A DNA stretch of 64,000 nucleotides from Candidatus Heimdallarchaeota archaeon (GTDB lineage: Archaea; Asgardarchaeota; Heimdallarchaeia; Heimdallarchaeales; Kariarchaeaceae): contig WAMJ01000037.1 of the NCBI GenBank assembly GCA_015522385.1, forward strand, positions 62,001 to 126,000, given 5' to 3'. The notes beneath the pieces were generated by a model. That model made no database searches. It was given only the letters and a program-made list of their open reading frames with translations, and was not told where the DNA came from. Position numbers and translations under genes: made by a program. Every line of letters begins with the position of its first letter. Within the stretch, counting starts at the first letter, position 1. Below are positions 52,444 to 60,959 of the stretch, one piece after another.

Positions 52444-52800
52444 ATGTCTGAAAAAGAGAAGAAAAAGTTTGATGTCGAGGAGAAGGAGGCATCAAAGATT
52501 ACCGATAGTGTTATCGATACTTCATCGGGCATAGTCAGGACGATCGAGGAGATTGCGGTTGCCCCTATCCGGGTTGCTGGCAGGGCGATTGATGGAGCTA
52601 TGCAGGGAGTCAAACACGGGGCCGAGAGCAGTTCCAACCCTGTTGAGAAGGTGGCAAAACCACTGGTAGACGGGGTCATCGGGGCGGTAAAAGGAGCAGT
52701 CAAGGGCATCGAAGTATCAGCTAACAAGATAGGGGAGAACGTCAATAAAGTAGGGGAGAACATATCCAAGGTCGGGAAGACCATGAGCGGTGAAAAGTGA
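52444..52800 (+). CDS. Amphipathic LEA/apolipoprotein-like helical protein
   Basis: A 118-residue protein rich in Lys, Glu, Val, Ala, Gly and Ser with no aromatic core. Repeated short units (VDGVIGAVKGAVKGIEVSAN; KIGENVNKVGENISKVGKTM; GRAIDGAMQGVKHGAES) have spacing typical of 11-residue amphipathic helices in late-embryogenesis-abundant and lipid-binding proteins. It is probably disordered when free and helical on membranes or when dry. This is pattern-based. The gene has its own promoter. Confidence 0.6.
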   Translation: MSEKEKKKFDVEEKEASKITDSVIDTSSGIVRTIEEIAVAPIRVAGRAIDGAMQGVKHGAESSSNPVEKVAKPLVDGVIGAVKGAVKGIEVSANKIGENVNKVGENISKVGKTMSGEK

Positions 52801-52889
52801 TCCTGTGCCGACAAACGAGTAGTAATCAGTCAGTGTCTGGATAGAATTAATTAGTTGACAGTTTCACTGTTCAACCAACTTGATATGGC

Positions 52890-55499
52890 TCACTCCTTAC
52901 TCTTCTCTAGTTTCATAAAGGTCGGAAGGTTCTCGTCCTCCTCGGTTTCTCCCGTGTAGATTTCCTCCTCACGGGTGAGCGGTGTGTCACGGACGATCCC
53001 AGACTGCTCCTGCCCTTCGTTATTTGAACCGGTGTAGATCTCTTCCTGCTTGGTCAGTGGGGTCTCACGGACGATACCAGATCCTGCTTTGATGAGTTCA
53101 GGCTCTTCCTCTACCGTTGAAGACTCGACCTCCGAAGCCCCTGAAACAGTGCCCTCCAAGGGAATTTTCTCACCATGTTCATCATCTTCTTGGCTGTCCT
53201 TACCAAGTTCCTCCGGGGTGGATTCAAGATAGGAGCGTAAGTATGAATGGCGGGACTCTCCGTCATCAACGTCGGAGCTGATGGATGATTCCGTCTCATT
53301 CTCTCCGACATTACTCTCTCCGAGATCCTTATCCTGCACCGGTTCCTCCTCAGCACTTTCAGATTTCTCGTTCAGTCCGAAAATCTCGTTCACCAAGTCC
53401 TCAATTACTTGGAATTGTGGATCACCCTCTCCGAGGAGTATTCCAGATTCTAGGTAGTCAGCGATACTGAGCTCCACGAGTGTATCCACGAGTCTTTTAA
53501 ACTGTTTTCGGATAGAGTAGGTCTCCTGCTTTACAACCAGAACGATGACGTTCTCATCGTTGAGAATGTCCAGAAGTAGAATATGCTTGTCCTGCTCGAT
53601 CTTCCTCAGCATACCCTCACCAAGTACCTCCTTGGAGAAGGAGCTCATGGCCATGAGAAGGGCTGAAATGAGGTGGGCATCGATGGTGGACTCCTTGGCA
53701 AACTGATGAGTATAAGCAGTAATCCCGTTGGTCTGAACGATCATCAATGTCTCTGGTTTAACCTCTTCGACCTCCCTGATCTCGAAGTGCTGGAACTGCA
53801 GATCATTGAGCAGGCGAATTGCCTCATTGACTAGGTACATTGTCGTCTGGGAGCGGGACATCCACTTTGATATGAGAACCTTTTCCTCATTGCCCTCCTC
53901 GGCCTCGAAGAGGACTGCCATCCTGCTGAAGAAATTCTCCACCTCTCCCGCCATACCCTGCACATTCTCGTCGAGGAGAAGGTCCTTAATCTTGCGAATC
54001 TCCTCCATTGAACCTTTCGTCGCGTGGAGGTATCCCTCGATTAGGTGGATAACGACATTAAAGTACCGATTGTCAATGCTTACAATTAGTGGGGAGAGAT
54101 CGTTGAGGATGTCGATTGCCTCCACGATCATGTTCTCGTCATTGGTGAGGATGTACTTCCTAAGCTTGGTCTGGATGAGGAGGAAGGTGAGCTCGAGGGA
54201 GGAGTCGTATAGTTTGTTTTTGTCCGCGAGCTTGATTCCCTCGACAAGGATTTGTTCCGCATCGTTGATATTTCCGATGGCACTGCTGTAGTACGCCTGA
54301 GAGAGGTAATACCAGACTAGTGTGTAGGTGTCCGCATCCTCCTTGATCTTACCAGTTCGCTCGTCGGTGACAAGAGCCTTAAGTTTCTCAAGGTAGAGCT
54401 CTGCGCTCTCGAACTTCCTGAACTTCGAGTAGAGATAACAGAAGTGCGAGAAGGTCGCAGGCTCCATGACCTCGATTTGGTTGGTTAATGACTCGGCCCA
54501 CCTGAGGTACTCAAGTGACTTTTCTATCTCGTTGGAGTCAAGGTACTGCTTGCTGACGAAGAGCATGTGGGTCATGGCTATAGGGTAATTCCCAAGGATC
54601 ACGAAAGGCTCGATGATCTCCTCGATGAATTTCCTCCCGTCGTCCCTTCTGCCTTCGAGGATGAGCAAAGTGCCCAGATTCGCACCCACTGCAGAGTATG
54701 TCCGGAGATCCCGTACCTTATCCATGTAGTCCATAGCCTTGAGCAGACGTTTCTCGCCCTCTTCCATCTCTTGGTTTTGGATGAATGAAATGCCAGAGAG
54801 GTTGTAGAAGTATCCCTTAATCCAGAGGTCGTTGACGCTGTCAATCCACCTGTCCACCTGTATCCGCACATTCTTGAGACCTTCAGGATCCCCTCCTCTG
54901 AGTGCCCGCATCATGAGAAGGATCTGTTCGTAGATAGAGACGTCGCTCATGTAACTTCCGAGTTCCTTCTGTAGTTGATAACCCGTGGTAAATTTGCTCA
55001 GTTCCTCGATTCTGCGGTCGAAGGTATCAAAGTCCCCCATGAAGTACGGAGCGTATATCCGGGTGAGCATGGTCTCACAGTACAAAAAAATTGTCGTAGG
55101 ATCCAAGCTGTTGAATCGACCTTTGCTCTCGATCTCATCACAGAGCTGTAGCCCCTCATCGAATTTGTTCTGGAAGATGAGGACACGGGCTACAAATGGG
55201 ACAAGCTCATCTGGATGGTTGTAACGCTCGAAGATCTCATCAAGTAGGGCGTACTCTGAGCCGTAGTACGCCATCCTTCCGAGCAAGTACATGAGTTCCC
55301 TTGCTGGATTAGTAAAGACAGACACAGTGTATTCTAGCGCATGGATGACTTGAATATAGGGATGATCGTTCCGATCGATCTGCGATATAGACCGTTGGAG
55401 GGAATCCAAGATCTCACTTGGGAGCCTCATGAGAAGAATGTGATATTCCTTGGGAATGAATGACTGAAGTTCCTCGCTAAGTTCACTCATGGAAGACAA
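52890..55499 (-). CDS. TPR protein with longin/roadblock-like domain and duplicated C-terminal motif
   Basis: An 869-residue soluble protein. The first 550 residues are degenerate TPR-like helix pairs (YALLDEIFERYNHPDELVPF, EIEKSLEYLRWAESLTNQIE, INDAEQILVEGIKLADKNKL). Around 600-720 is a longin/roadblock-like domain: LMIVQTNGITAYTHQF, helix DAHLISALLMAMSSFSKEVL and strands HILLLDILNDENVIVLVVKQ. An acidic, Ser-rich tail follows, containing the same motif twice: SGIVRETPLTKQEEIYTG and SGIVRDTPLTREEEIYTG. TPR plus longin-like is a scaffold architecture expected to bind partners such as GTPases. Confidence 0.75.
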   Translation of the reverse strand: MSSMSELSEELQSFIPKEYHILLMRLPSEILDSLQRSISQIDRNDHPYIQVIHALEYTVSVFTNPARELMYLLGRMAYYGSEYALLDEIFERYNHPDELVPFVARVLIFQNKFDEGLQLCDEIESKGRFNSLDPTTIFLYCETMLTRIYAPYFMGDFDTFDRRIEELSKFTTGYQLQKELGSYMSDVSIYEQILLMMRALRGGDPEGLKNVRIQVDRWIDSVNDLWIKGYFYNLSGISFIQNQEMEEGEKRLLKAMDYMDKVRDLRTYSAVGANLGTLLILEGRRDDGRKFIEEIIEPFVILGNYPIAMTHMLFVSKQYLDSNEIEKSLEYLRWAESLTNQIEVMEPATFSHFCYLYSKFRKFESAELYLEKLKALVTDERTGKIKEDADTYTLVWYYLSQAYYSSAIGNINDAEQILVEGIKLADKNKLYDSSLELTFLLIQTKLRKYILTNDENMIVEAIDILNDLSPLIVSIDNRYFNVVIHLIEGYLHATKGSMEEIRKIKDLLLDENVQGMAGEVENFFSRMAVLFEAEEGNEEKVLISKWMSRSQTTMYLVNEAIRLLNDLQFQHFEIREVEEVKPETLMIVQTNGITAYTHQFAKESTIDAHLISALLMAMSSFSKEVLGEGMLRKIEQDKHILLLDILNDENVIVLVVKQETYSIRKQFKRLVDTLVELSIADYLESGILLGEGDPQFQVIEDLVNEIFGLNEKSESAEEEPVQDKDLGESNVGENETESSISSDVDDGESRHSYLRSYLESTPEELGKDSQEDDEHGEKIPLEGTVSGASEVESSTVEEEPELIKAGSGIVRETPLTKQEEIYTGSNNEGQEQSGIVRDTPLTREEEIYTGETEEDENLPTFMKLEKSKE

Positions 55500-55779
55500 A
55501 TTAATATTATCGAGTAAATCCTTAAAACTTTGCTGATAGCAAATGAGGAGACATTTACTATAAAATTAGATGAGGGATCATTGATCACCGAAGAATCTGA
55601 ACTTGTGTAATTAAAAAAATTTTTCATCAACGGACTGTGGAAAGCCTTCTGTAGAATATTGTAATGATTGAGATAGTGGTAAAGATCCCCCTGTCCATCT
55701 GAGAGTAAAAGTCTGATTTTCAAGGCAGTTCCTAAATCTCCCACGAAAAGATTATATCCGAGTAGTAGAGTCTTTATTC

Positions 55780-56229
55780 ATGGTCTTGAAATACAACACC
55801 AAGTCGAAAGGAGAGATGCACATTAAGCTGGCGGAGGACTCTGACGCATCTGCCATTTACGACCTTGCACTGATTGCATCCAGCGATGAGACCGTCCCAG
55901 CAATGTTCGACTACATGGGTGAAAACCTGGTGGCCAGCGTCAATGACGGGAATGTGAATGACCAGATTATAGTTGCCTATGCCAATGAAGAGCTGATCGG
56001 AATCCTTGATTTCAACAATGAGGACGAGTACCTCAGGATCCGTTCCCTCTACGTCAGAAAAGACTACAGAAGGGAAGGTGTGGCCTCTGCATTGGTCAAG
56101 GCTATCGACAAGCTTGTGACAACAGACAAGACCCTTCGTGTCACCGCGGTCTCTGAGGGAGGAGCTAAGTTCTGGATGAATCTGGGATACGAGGTTCATT
56201 ATTGGGAAATGATCAAAAAGCTCACGTGA
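55780..56229 (+). CDS. GNAT-family N-acetyltransferase
   Basis: A 149-residue GNAT. The acetyl-CoA loop is YVRKDYRREGVASALVKAI (R/Q-x-x-G-x-A), with strands QIIVAYANEELIGILDF and YLRIRSLYV before it and the usual end GGAKFWMNLGYEVHYWEMIK. The acceptor is unknown. The listed ATG includes 11 residues before MHIKLAEDSDAS; that internal Met at residue 13 is a plausible alternative start. It is flanked by opposite-strand genes. Confidence 0.88.
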   Translation: MVLKYNTKSKGEMHIKLAEDSDASAIYDLALIASSDETVPAMFDYMGENLVASVNDGNVNDQIIVAYANEELIGILDFNNEDEYLRIRSLYVRKDYRREGVASALVKAIDKLVTTDKTLRVTAVSEGGAKFWMNLGYEVHYWEMIKKLT

Positions 56230-56341
56230 TTTGAGCAACCATGTTTGGACAGTGAGAACGTTTCACATTCCACACTTATGAACAGAATCATCGGATTTCA
56301 GTTGTAGGTTCTCAGAAGACCTCCTATCGTAGCTTGAATTA

Positions 56342-59290
56342 TTAGAACTGGACGTTTAGTCTCCTCATCCTTAGTTTGTATGCTTCGAGCGCGAGGACGG
56401 GGAGAAGGGAAAGGCCTATAACGAACAACCAGTCACTTAGCGAGAAAGGGATCAGTTCGAGGGCGATACCGTAGGATGTGTTGAGGTACTCCTGTATGCC
56501 TGTAGAATACATCATGATGACGTGGAATATCGGGGCTAGCATGACAAGGATATAGACAGACAATCTGGAGTCCTTCATTGAGGAGATGTAGTCTTCATTG
56601 ATCCTCCTGATTGAGAAGATCACCATTGACTCAGTAAGGTAGGCTATGGTGATGAACATCGTCCTCGCTTTTGCCTGAGCGACCGAAATGGAGTTCAGAG
56701 TCTCTGGATCATTGGTGATCTGAGGTTGGATTCCGCTGAGGTTGACCTCGTTGACGGGGATGATTCCAAATAGAGTAGAGAAGTAGGAAAACATGAAGGA
56801 AAAGGCGAGGATGCCCGAGAAGATCAACATAGCATTCATCAACTGGATGTTAATTAGGTTGTCATGCTGCCTTGGTTTGAGGTTCATCGTGTTCTTGGAT
56901 ATGGAGTCGATGATGATTACAAGGGGTGGGATACCGTGAATAATAGAGAAAATGTAAGCTCTCTGCAGGTTGTTGAGGATGAAAAGATCTGGGAAGAGCG
57001 AGGTGAAGAAGTAAACAGATCCCTCACCAATATTAACCGCGATAAAGAAGAAAATTATCATCCTGATCTTCTCGTATAATGCTCTCCCCTCCTCAATACC
57101 CGTTACAATGGAGACATAGGAGTCATCGGCGATGATAAGTTCGGCAGCTTCCTTGGCCACCTCTGTACCTGTTACACCCATGGCGATTCCAGCGTCCGCG
57201 AGGGTGATGGCCAGAGCATCGTTGACACCGTCTCCAGTCATCGCAACCACATCTCCCCTCTTCTGATACTTCTCAACGATAATCTGCTTATGCTGGGGGG
57301 TTACTCTAGCGAAGACACTGACCTTGAAGAATTCATCATCGGTTAATTTCTTAATATCTTTCCCCTCAATGACAATCTCGTCACCGTCGAGGATCCCTAC
57401 TTGAGCTGCAATTGTAGCCGCAGTAGTTGGGGCGTCACCAGTGATCATAATGGGGAAGATCCCAGCTGCGTCAAGTTTGCGAACAGCTTCCTTCACACCT
57501 TTCCTCGGAGGATCGAGTAGAGCGACGTAACCCAAATAGGTGAGCCCACTCTCTGCCCATTCCCTGAATTCCTTTTCTTCGAGATTATGGGGTAGGGATT
57601 TCTCGATCTTGTAGGCCACGGAGACAACCCTGAACCCGAGGTTGGCGTAGTAATCAATGTCGTCAAATATCAACTGCTTCTCGGCTTCACTCAAGGGTCT
57701 GTGATCGTCGTTACCGATAGAGTCAGATCGCTCAAGGATCATCTCAGAAGCCCCCTTACTGAACACCACGTATTCACCTAGTTTCCTGTCCCAGAAGATC
57801 TTGGACATCCTCTTCACTGCAGAGTCAAATGGAAACTCAGCTTCGAGTACGTAGTTCCCCTCTAGATCTTCATCCTTGATTCGGGTCCTGTTGGCAAATG
57901 CAAGAAGGGCACTATCTGTTGGATTCCCGACAGCTTCCCACTGCACCGATCCTGTGGCCCCACTGATCTCTTGGACAACCAGATTGGCGTCATTATTCAA
58001 GAAGACTGACCTGATCATAGTCTCCAATGCAGATTTTGGCACTATAATATCCATATCGTCAAGCAGGAAATCTTCCAAGTCGGACGCGTCCCTTCTCATC
58101 GATTCTTCAATCGGGGCAATGATCTGAACCCCAGTGCTGTTAGTCGTCACGGCATAGTGCCTTTCGGTGTCCCACACTCTGGCCACACTCATCTTCGAGG
58201 TGGTCATAGTACCAGTTTTGTCTGAGCAGAGAACGGATGTCCTCCCTAATGTCTCTACAACTGAGAGCTCCTTGACTATGACATTCGTCTTGGCCATGTG
58301 GAGAACCCCAGTGATAAGCACTATGGTTGTGAGGAGGGGGATGTTGATGGGCATAATGGACATCGCTACGACAATAGAGTTACTCAGATCTTTTGCTATT
58401 GTCGAGCTGGTAAACTCTTGTCCTGCTGAGAATCGTTGATACATCTTGGAGGTAATTGATAGGATGAGGAAGACCACCACGACAGATCCCAACTTCATCC
58501 CCAGTTTGTTTACCCGCCTCCTCAGTGGTATATCACCGGTCTGCATGGTTGACATCTCATCGGCGATTTTCCCGATCTCCGTGCGATTTCCGGTTCTGAG
58601 AACCAAAGCCCTTGCATTACCAGTTACGACAAATGTTCCGAGATAGAGCATGTTGACATTGTCTTGGATGTAGGAATCTAGCTCCACGGTAATTGTACCA
58701 TCTTGAGCCTTTTTCACGGGGCGTGACTCGCCAGTCAAGCTGGACTCATTAATAGTGAGGTTGTTCGACCGAATAATCCGACAGTCTGCAGGAATCTTGT
58801 CTCCAAGATTTATCTCGACTATATCACCTGGGACAATCTCGGAGGCAAGGGCCTTCTCCAGCTTACCGTCCCTCACTACGGATACCATGGATGGTGACAA
58901 TTTCTGAAGGGCTTCAAGTTTCTTTTGAGCCCTGAATTGTTGGAAGATGGCAAGCACCATGTTGAATATGATAATCCCGAACCAGAAGAGTATCTGGCCA
59001 GTAATGTCGGGGTTCCAAAATGCCAAGACGACCAAGGCACTTGTCATGACGAGGTAGATAGCAATAAGTGTGTCCAAGAAAGGAGCGAGATAGACCTTCC
59101 AAAGTGGAGGTTTGACGGTCGCCACTACATTGTAACCGACTGAGTTGATCCTTTTTGCAACCTCCTTCGTGGTCAGACCCTTCTCTAAGTCAGTATTTAA
59201 CTGGGTAACCAGATCCTCTAATTTCCTCTCCTCGCCATTATCAATCAGTAGATCCTCTCTTACCTTGTTCTGGACTAAACTTAATTGCAT
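56342..59290 (-). CDS. P-type cation-transport ATPase with atypical ion-site residues
   Basis: A 982-residue P2-like ATPase. An N-terminal cation ATPase domain (DLEKGLTTKEVAKRINSVGYN) precedes membrane helices, the actuator loop LTGESRPV (about 189), phosphorylation site CSDKTGTMT (Asp about 357), a large nucleotide domain, TGDAPTTA and TGDGVNDALA (about 684). In M4 the Ca2+-ATPase PEGLP is replaced by PINIP, closer to the PI-x-MP of P3A proton pumps, and in M6 the expected N-x-x-T-D-G-x-P is SIIHGIPP. The ion is therefore uncertain. CATATACTAG near 59312-59322 on this strand may be the TATA region. Confidence 0.9.
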   Translation of the reverse strand: MQLSLVQNKVREDLLIDNGEERKLEDLVTQLNTDLEKGLTTKEVAKRINSVGYNVVATVKPPLWKVYLAPFLDTLIAIYLVMTSALVVLAFWNPDITGQILFWFGIIIFNMVLAIFQQFRAQKKLEALQKLSPSMVSVVRDGKLEKALASEIVPGDIVEINLGDKIPADCRIIRSNNLTINESSLTGESRPVKKAQDGTITVELDSYIQDNVNMLYLGTFVVTGNARALVLRTGNRTEIGKIADEMSTMQTGDIPLRRRVNKLGMKLGSVVVVFLILSITSKMYQRFSAGQEFTSSTIAKDLSNSIVVAMSIMPINIPLLTTIVLITGVLHMAKTNVIVKELSVVETLGRTSVLCSDKTGTMTTSKMSVARVWDTERHYAVTTNSTGVQIIAPIEESMRRDASDLEDFLLDDMDIIVPKSALETMIRSVFLNNDANLVVQEISGATGSVQWEAVGNPTDSALLAFANRTRIKDEDLEGNYVLEAEFPFDSAVKRMSKIFWDRKLGEYVVFSKGASEMILERSDSIGNDDHRPLSEAEKQLIFDDIDYYANLGFRVVSVAYKIEKSLPHNLEEKEFREWAESGLTYLGYVALLDPPRKGVKEAVRKLDAAGIFPIMITGDAPTTAATIAAQVGILDGDEIVIEGKDIKKLTDDEFFKVSVFARVTPQHKQIIVEKYQKRGDVVAMTGDGVNDALAITLADAGIAMGVTGTEVAKEAAELIIADDSYVSIVTGIEEGRALYEKIRMIIFFFIAVNIGEGSVYFFTSLFPDLFILNNLQRAYIFSIIHGIPPLVIIIDSISKNTMNLKPRQHDNLINIQLMNAMLIFSGILAFSFMFSYFSTLFGIIPVNEVNLSGIQPQITNDPETLNSISVAQAKARTMFITIAYLTESMVIFSIRRINEDYISSMKDSRLSVYILVMLAPIFHVIMMYSTGIQEYLNTSYGIALELIPFSLSDWLFVIGLSLLPVLALEAYKLRMRRLNVQF

Positions 59291-59417
59291 ATAACAATCA
59301 TATTGGAGATTACTAGTATATGTATGTATCTAGCGCTCTCACGACATTTATTTCAATTTTTCCTGCAATTTGGATTAGTTCATCAAATGTTCAACTGAAT
59401 TTCCATCTTTTGAGATT

Positions 59418-60077
59418 CTACTCCAAGGCCTGTTGGAAGTCCAGTGCACGATTGAGTAGCCTCTCGATCCTTTGCTTCAGGAGCTCGTCCTTGATCTCGT
59501 AACCCTTGTTGTAGATCCAGTCCTCGTACAACGTGCCAATGGCAGCCACCACATCGTACCCAGTGTGTTCGATTTCGTTGAGAAGCAGGAGATGATGACG
59601 GTCGAACCTTCGATGCTGTGTTCCCCACTCAAGGATAGAGATAATCCCCTTGTAGAAGTCCATGGCGCTATCGAATATTATGAAGTCATGGTGGATCAAC
59701 TGGTCGACGGAATTCTCGTAGAGCCCAATGGTCATGATCACCTTCTTCTCATCCACCCTTGCCCCCAGAGTCCTGAAATACTTGGTTTCAATCGTTTCAG
59801 AGCAGTCGCACTCTATCGACTGGTGTTCGTGGATACGATCCTTGAGGTTCTGTATCTGGAGCTGTACTTCATTGATATTTATGATTTCAAGATCCTCTGT
59901 AATACCACCACCGGAGAGAGCAAGATCCCACTTCCCGAACATCAAACACGGGGATGCATTTGGTCTTACTTCTACCAAGGGGTAACTCTGTTCCTTACCT
60001 GATTTAGTCTCTGTGATAGTGAAGTATAGAGATTTGCCGATCTGCTCAACTCTGCCTTTGAATTCGAGATCTTCCAC
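59418..60077 (-). CDS. Unrecognised soluble protein
   Basis: I do not recognise the family of this 219-residue protein. The first 75 residues look beta-rich (FKGRVEQIGKSLYFTITET, NASPCLMFGKWDLALSGGGI); the rest is mixed helix and strand with many histidines (HDFIIFDSAMDFYKG, WGTQHRRFDRHHLLLLNEIE). A small Cys pair is in HQSIECDCSETIE. The start is GTG at 60077. AGTTTTTAACC near 60105-60113 on this strand may be its promoter. A gap of 41 bases separates it from fabI upstream, so co-transcription is possible. Confidence 0.6.
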   Translation of the reverse strand: MEDLEFKGRVEQIGKSLYFTITETKSGKEQSYPLVEVRPNASPCLMFGKWDLALSGGGITEDLEIININEVQLQIQNLKDRIHEHQSIECDCSETIETKYFRTLGARVDEKKVIMTIGLYENSVDQLIHHDFIIFDSAMDFYKGIISILEWGTQHRRFDRHHLLLLNEIEHTGYDVVAAIGTLYEDWIYNKGYEIKDELLKQRIERLLNRALDFQQALE

Positions 60078-60118
60078 TAGGAATAGAATATTCGTTGGAG
60101 GTTAAAAACTAGGTGATC

Positions 60119-60907
60119 TTACTCGAATTTTACCTTTTCAATATCCGTGGGAAGAGCCGTGGTGTTGAAACCGACATCAACATAAATCGTCTGACCAGTG
60201 ATACCTGAAGCTAGGTCGCTGAGGAGGAAGAGGGCCGTCTTGCCCACATCGTCTTGGTTGACATTCCGTCGGAGTGGGGAAGTGTGTTCCATGAATCCAA
60301 GAATATTGTCGAAGCCAGGAACGTGGCTCGCCGCGAGTGTCTTGATCGGTCCTGATGAGATTGCATTGATCCGGTGACCCATTCCTCCGATATCTACGCT
60401 GAGCTCCCGGACAAAAGCCTCGAGTGCAGCCTTTGCAACACCCATGATCCTGTATCCAGGAACAACTCTCTCCGCACCAAGATAGGTCAGGGTGACAAAG
60501 CTGCTCCCAGGGTTGAGCACCCTAAGAGAGTGCCTGACGATTCTCTGGAGGGAGTATGAGGAGATGACCATGGCAGTCTTGTAATCCTCCTCGTTGGTGA
60601 ATATCACTGGCTTTGACAGAGCGGTAGCAGGAGCGTAGCCTATTGCATGGACGATCATGTCATACTTCCCCTCAAGACTGTTGAAGAAGTCCCTGACCTG
60701 ATCGTCGTAGGCAACATCGCATTCTCCCATGTGCTCGATCCACTCGACATCCTTTGTCAACTGAACAAGTCGGGAGCGGAACCTCGTCTGGTACGACAGA
60801 GTGATCTTGGCTCCAGCGTCAGCCAGCCACTTTGAAATTGCCCAAGCGATGCTCGTTTTATCCGCTACACCGAATACAATTGCTCTTTTACCAGATAGAT
60901 TTATCAT
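60119..60907 (-). CDS. fabI: Enoyl-[acyl-carrier-protein] reductase FabI
   Basis: An SDR-fold enzyme that reduces enoyl-ACP in bacterial type II fatty-acid synthesis. The 262-residue protein matches FabI closely: NAD site GVADKTSIAWAISKWLADAG, HAIGYAP, active site TYLGAERVVPGYRIMGVAKA with Tyr-x6-Lys, and the substrate-loop region INAISSGPIKTLAASHVPGF, then GQTIYVDVGFN. FabI is not part of standard archaeal lipid synthesis and suggests transfer from bacteria or some other enoyl reduction. No other fatty-acid synthesis genes are present here. GGTTAAAAACTC near 60931-60942 on this strand may be its promoter. Confidence 0.92.
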   Translation of the reverse strand: MINLSGKRAIVFGVADKTSIAWAISKWLADAGAKITLSYQTRFRSRLVQLTKDVEWIEHMGECDVAYDDQVRDFFNSLEGKYDMIVHAIGYAPATALSKPVIFTNEEDYKTAMVISSYSLQRIVRHSLRVLNPGSSFVTLTYLGAERVVPGYRIMGVAKAALEAFVRELSVDIGGMGHRINAISSGPIKTLAASHVPGFDNILGFMEHTSPLRRNVNQDDVGKTALFLLSDLASGITGQTIYVDVGFNTTALPTDIEKVKFE

Positions 60908-60959
60908 TGTAAGCTACGTAGAAATTATGAGTTTTTAACCAAATTGGTCATGATGGATA

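Noticed and set aside
53100..53350. Acidic, Ser-rich region of the TPR/longin-like protein as a frameshift artefact
   Set aside because: The frame stays open with consistent codon use and leads into the conserved duplicated motif.
55487..55744. 85-codon minus-strand frame upstream of the TPR/longin-like gene
   Set aside because: It overlaps the start of that gene, lacks a family match and lies in an A+T-rich promoter region.
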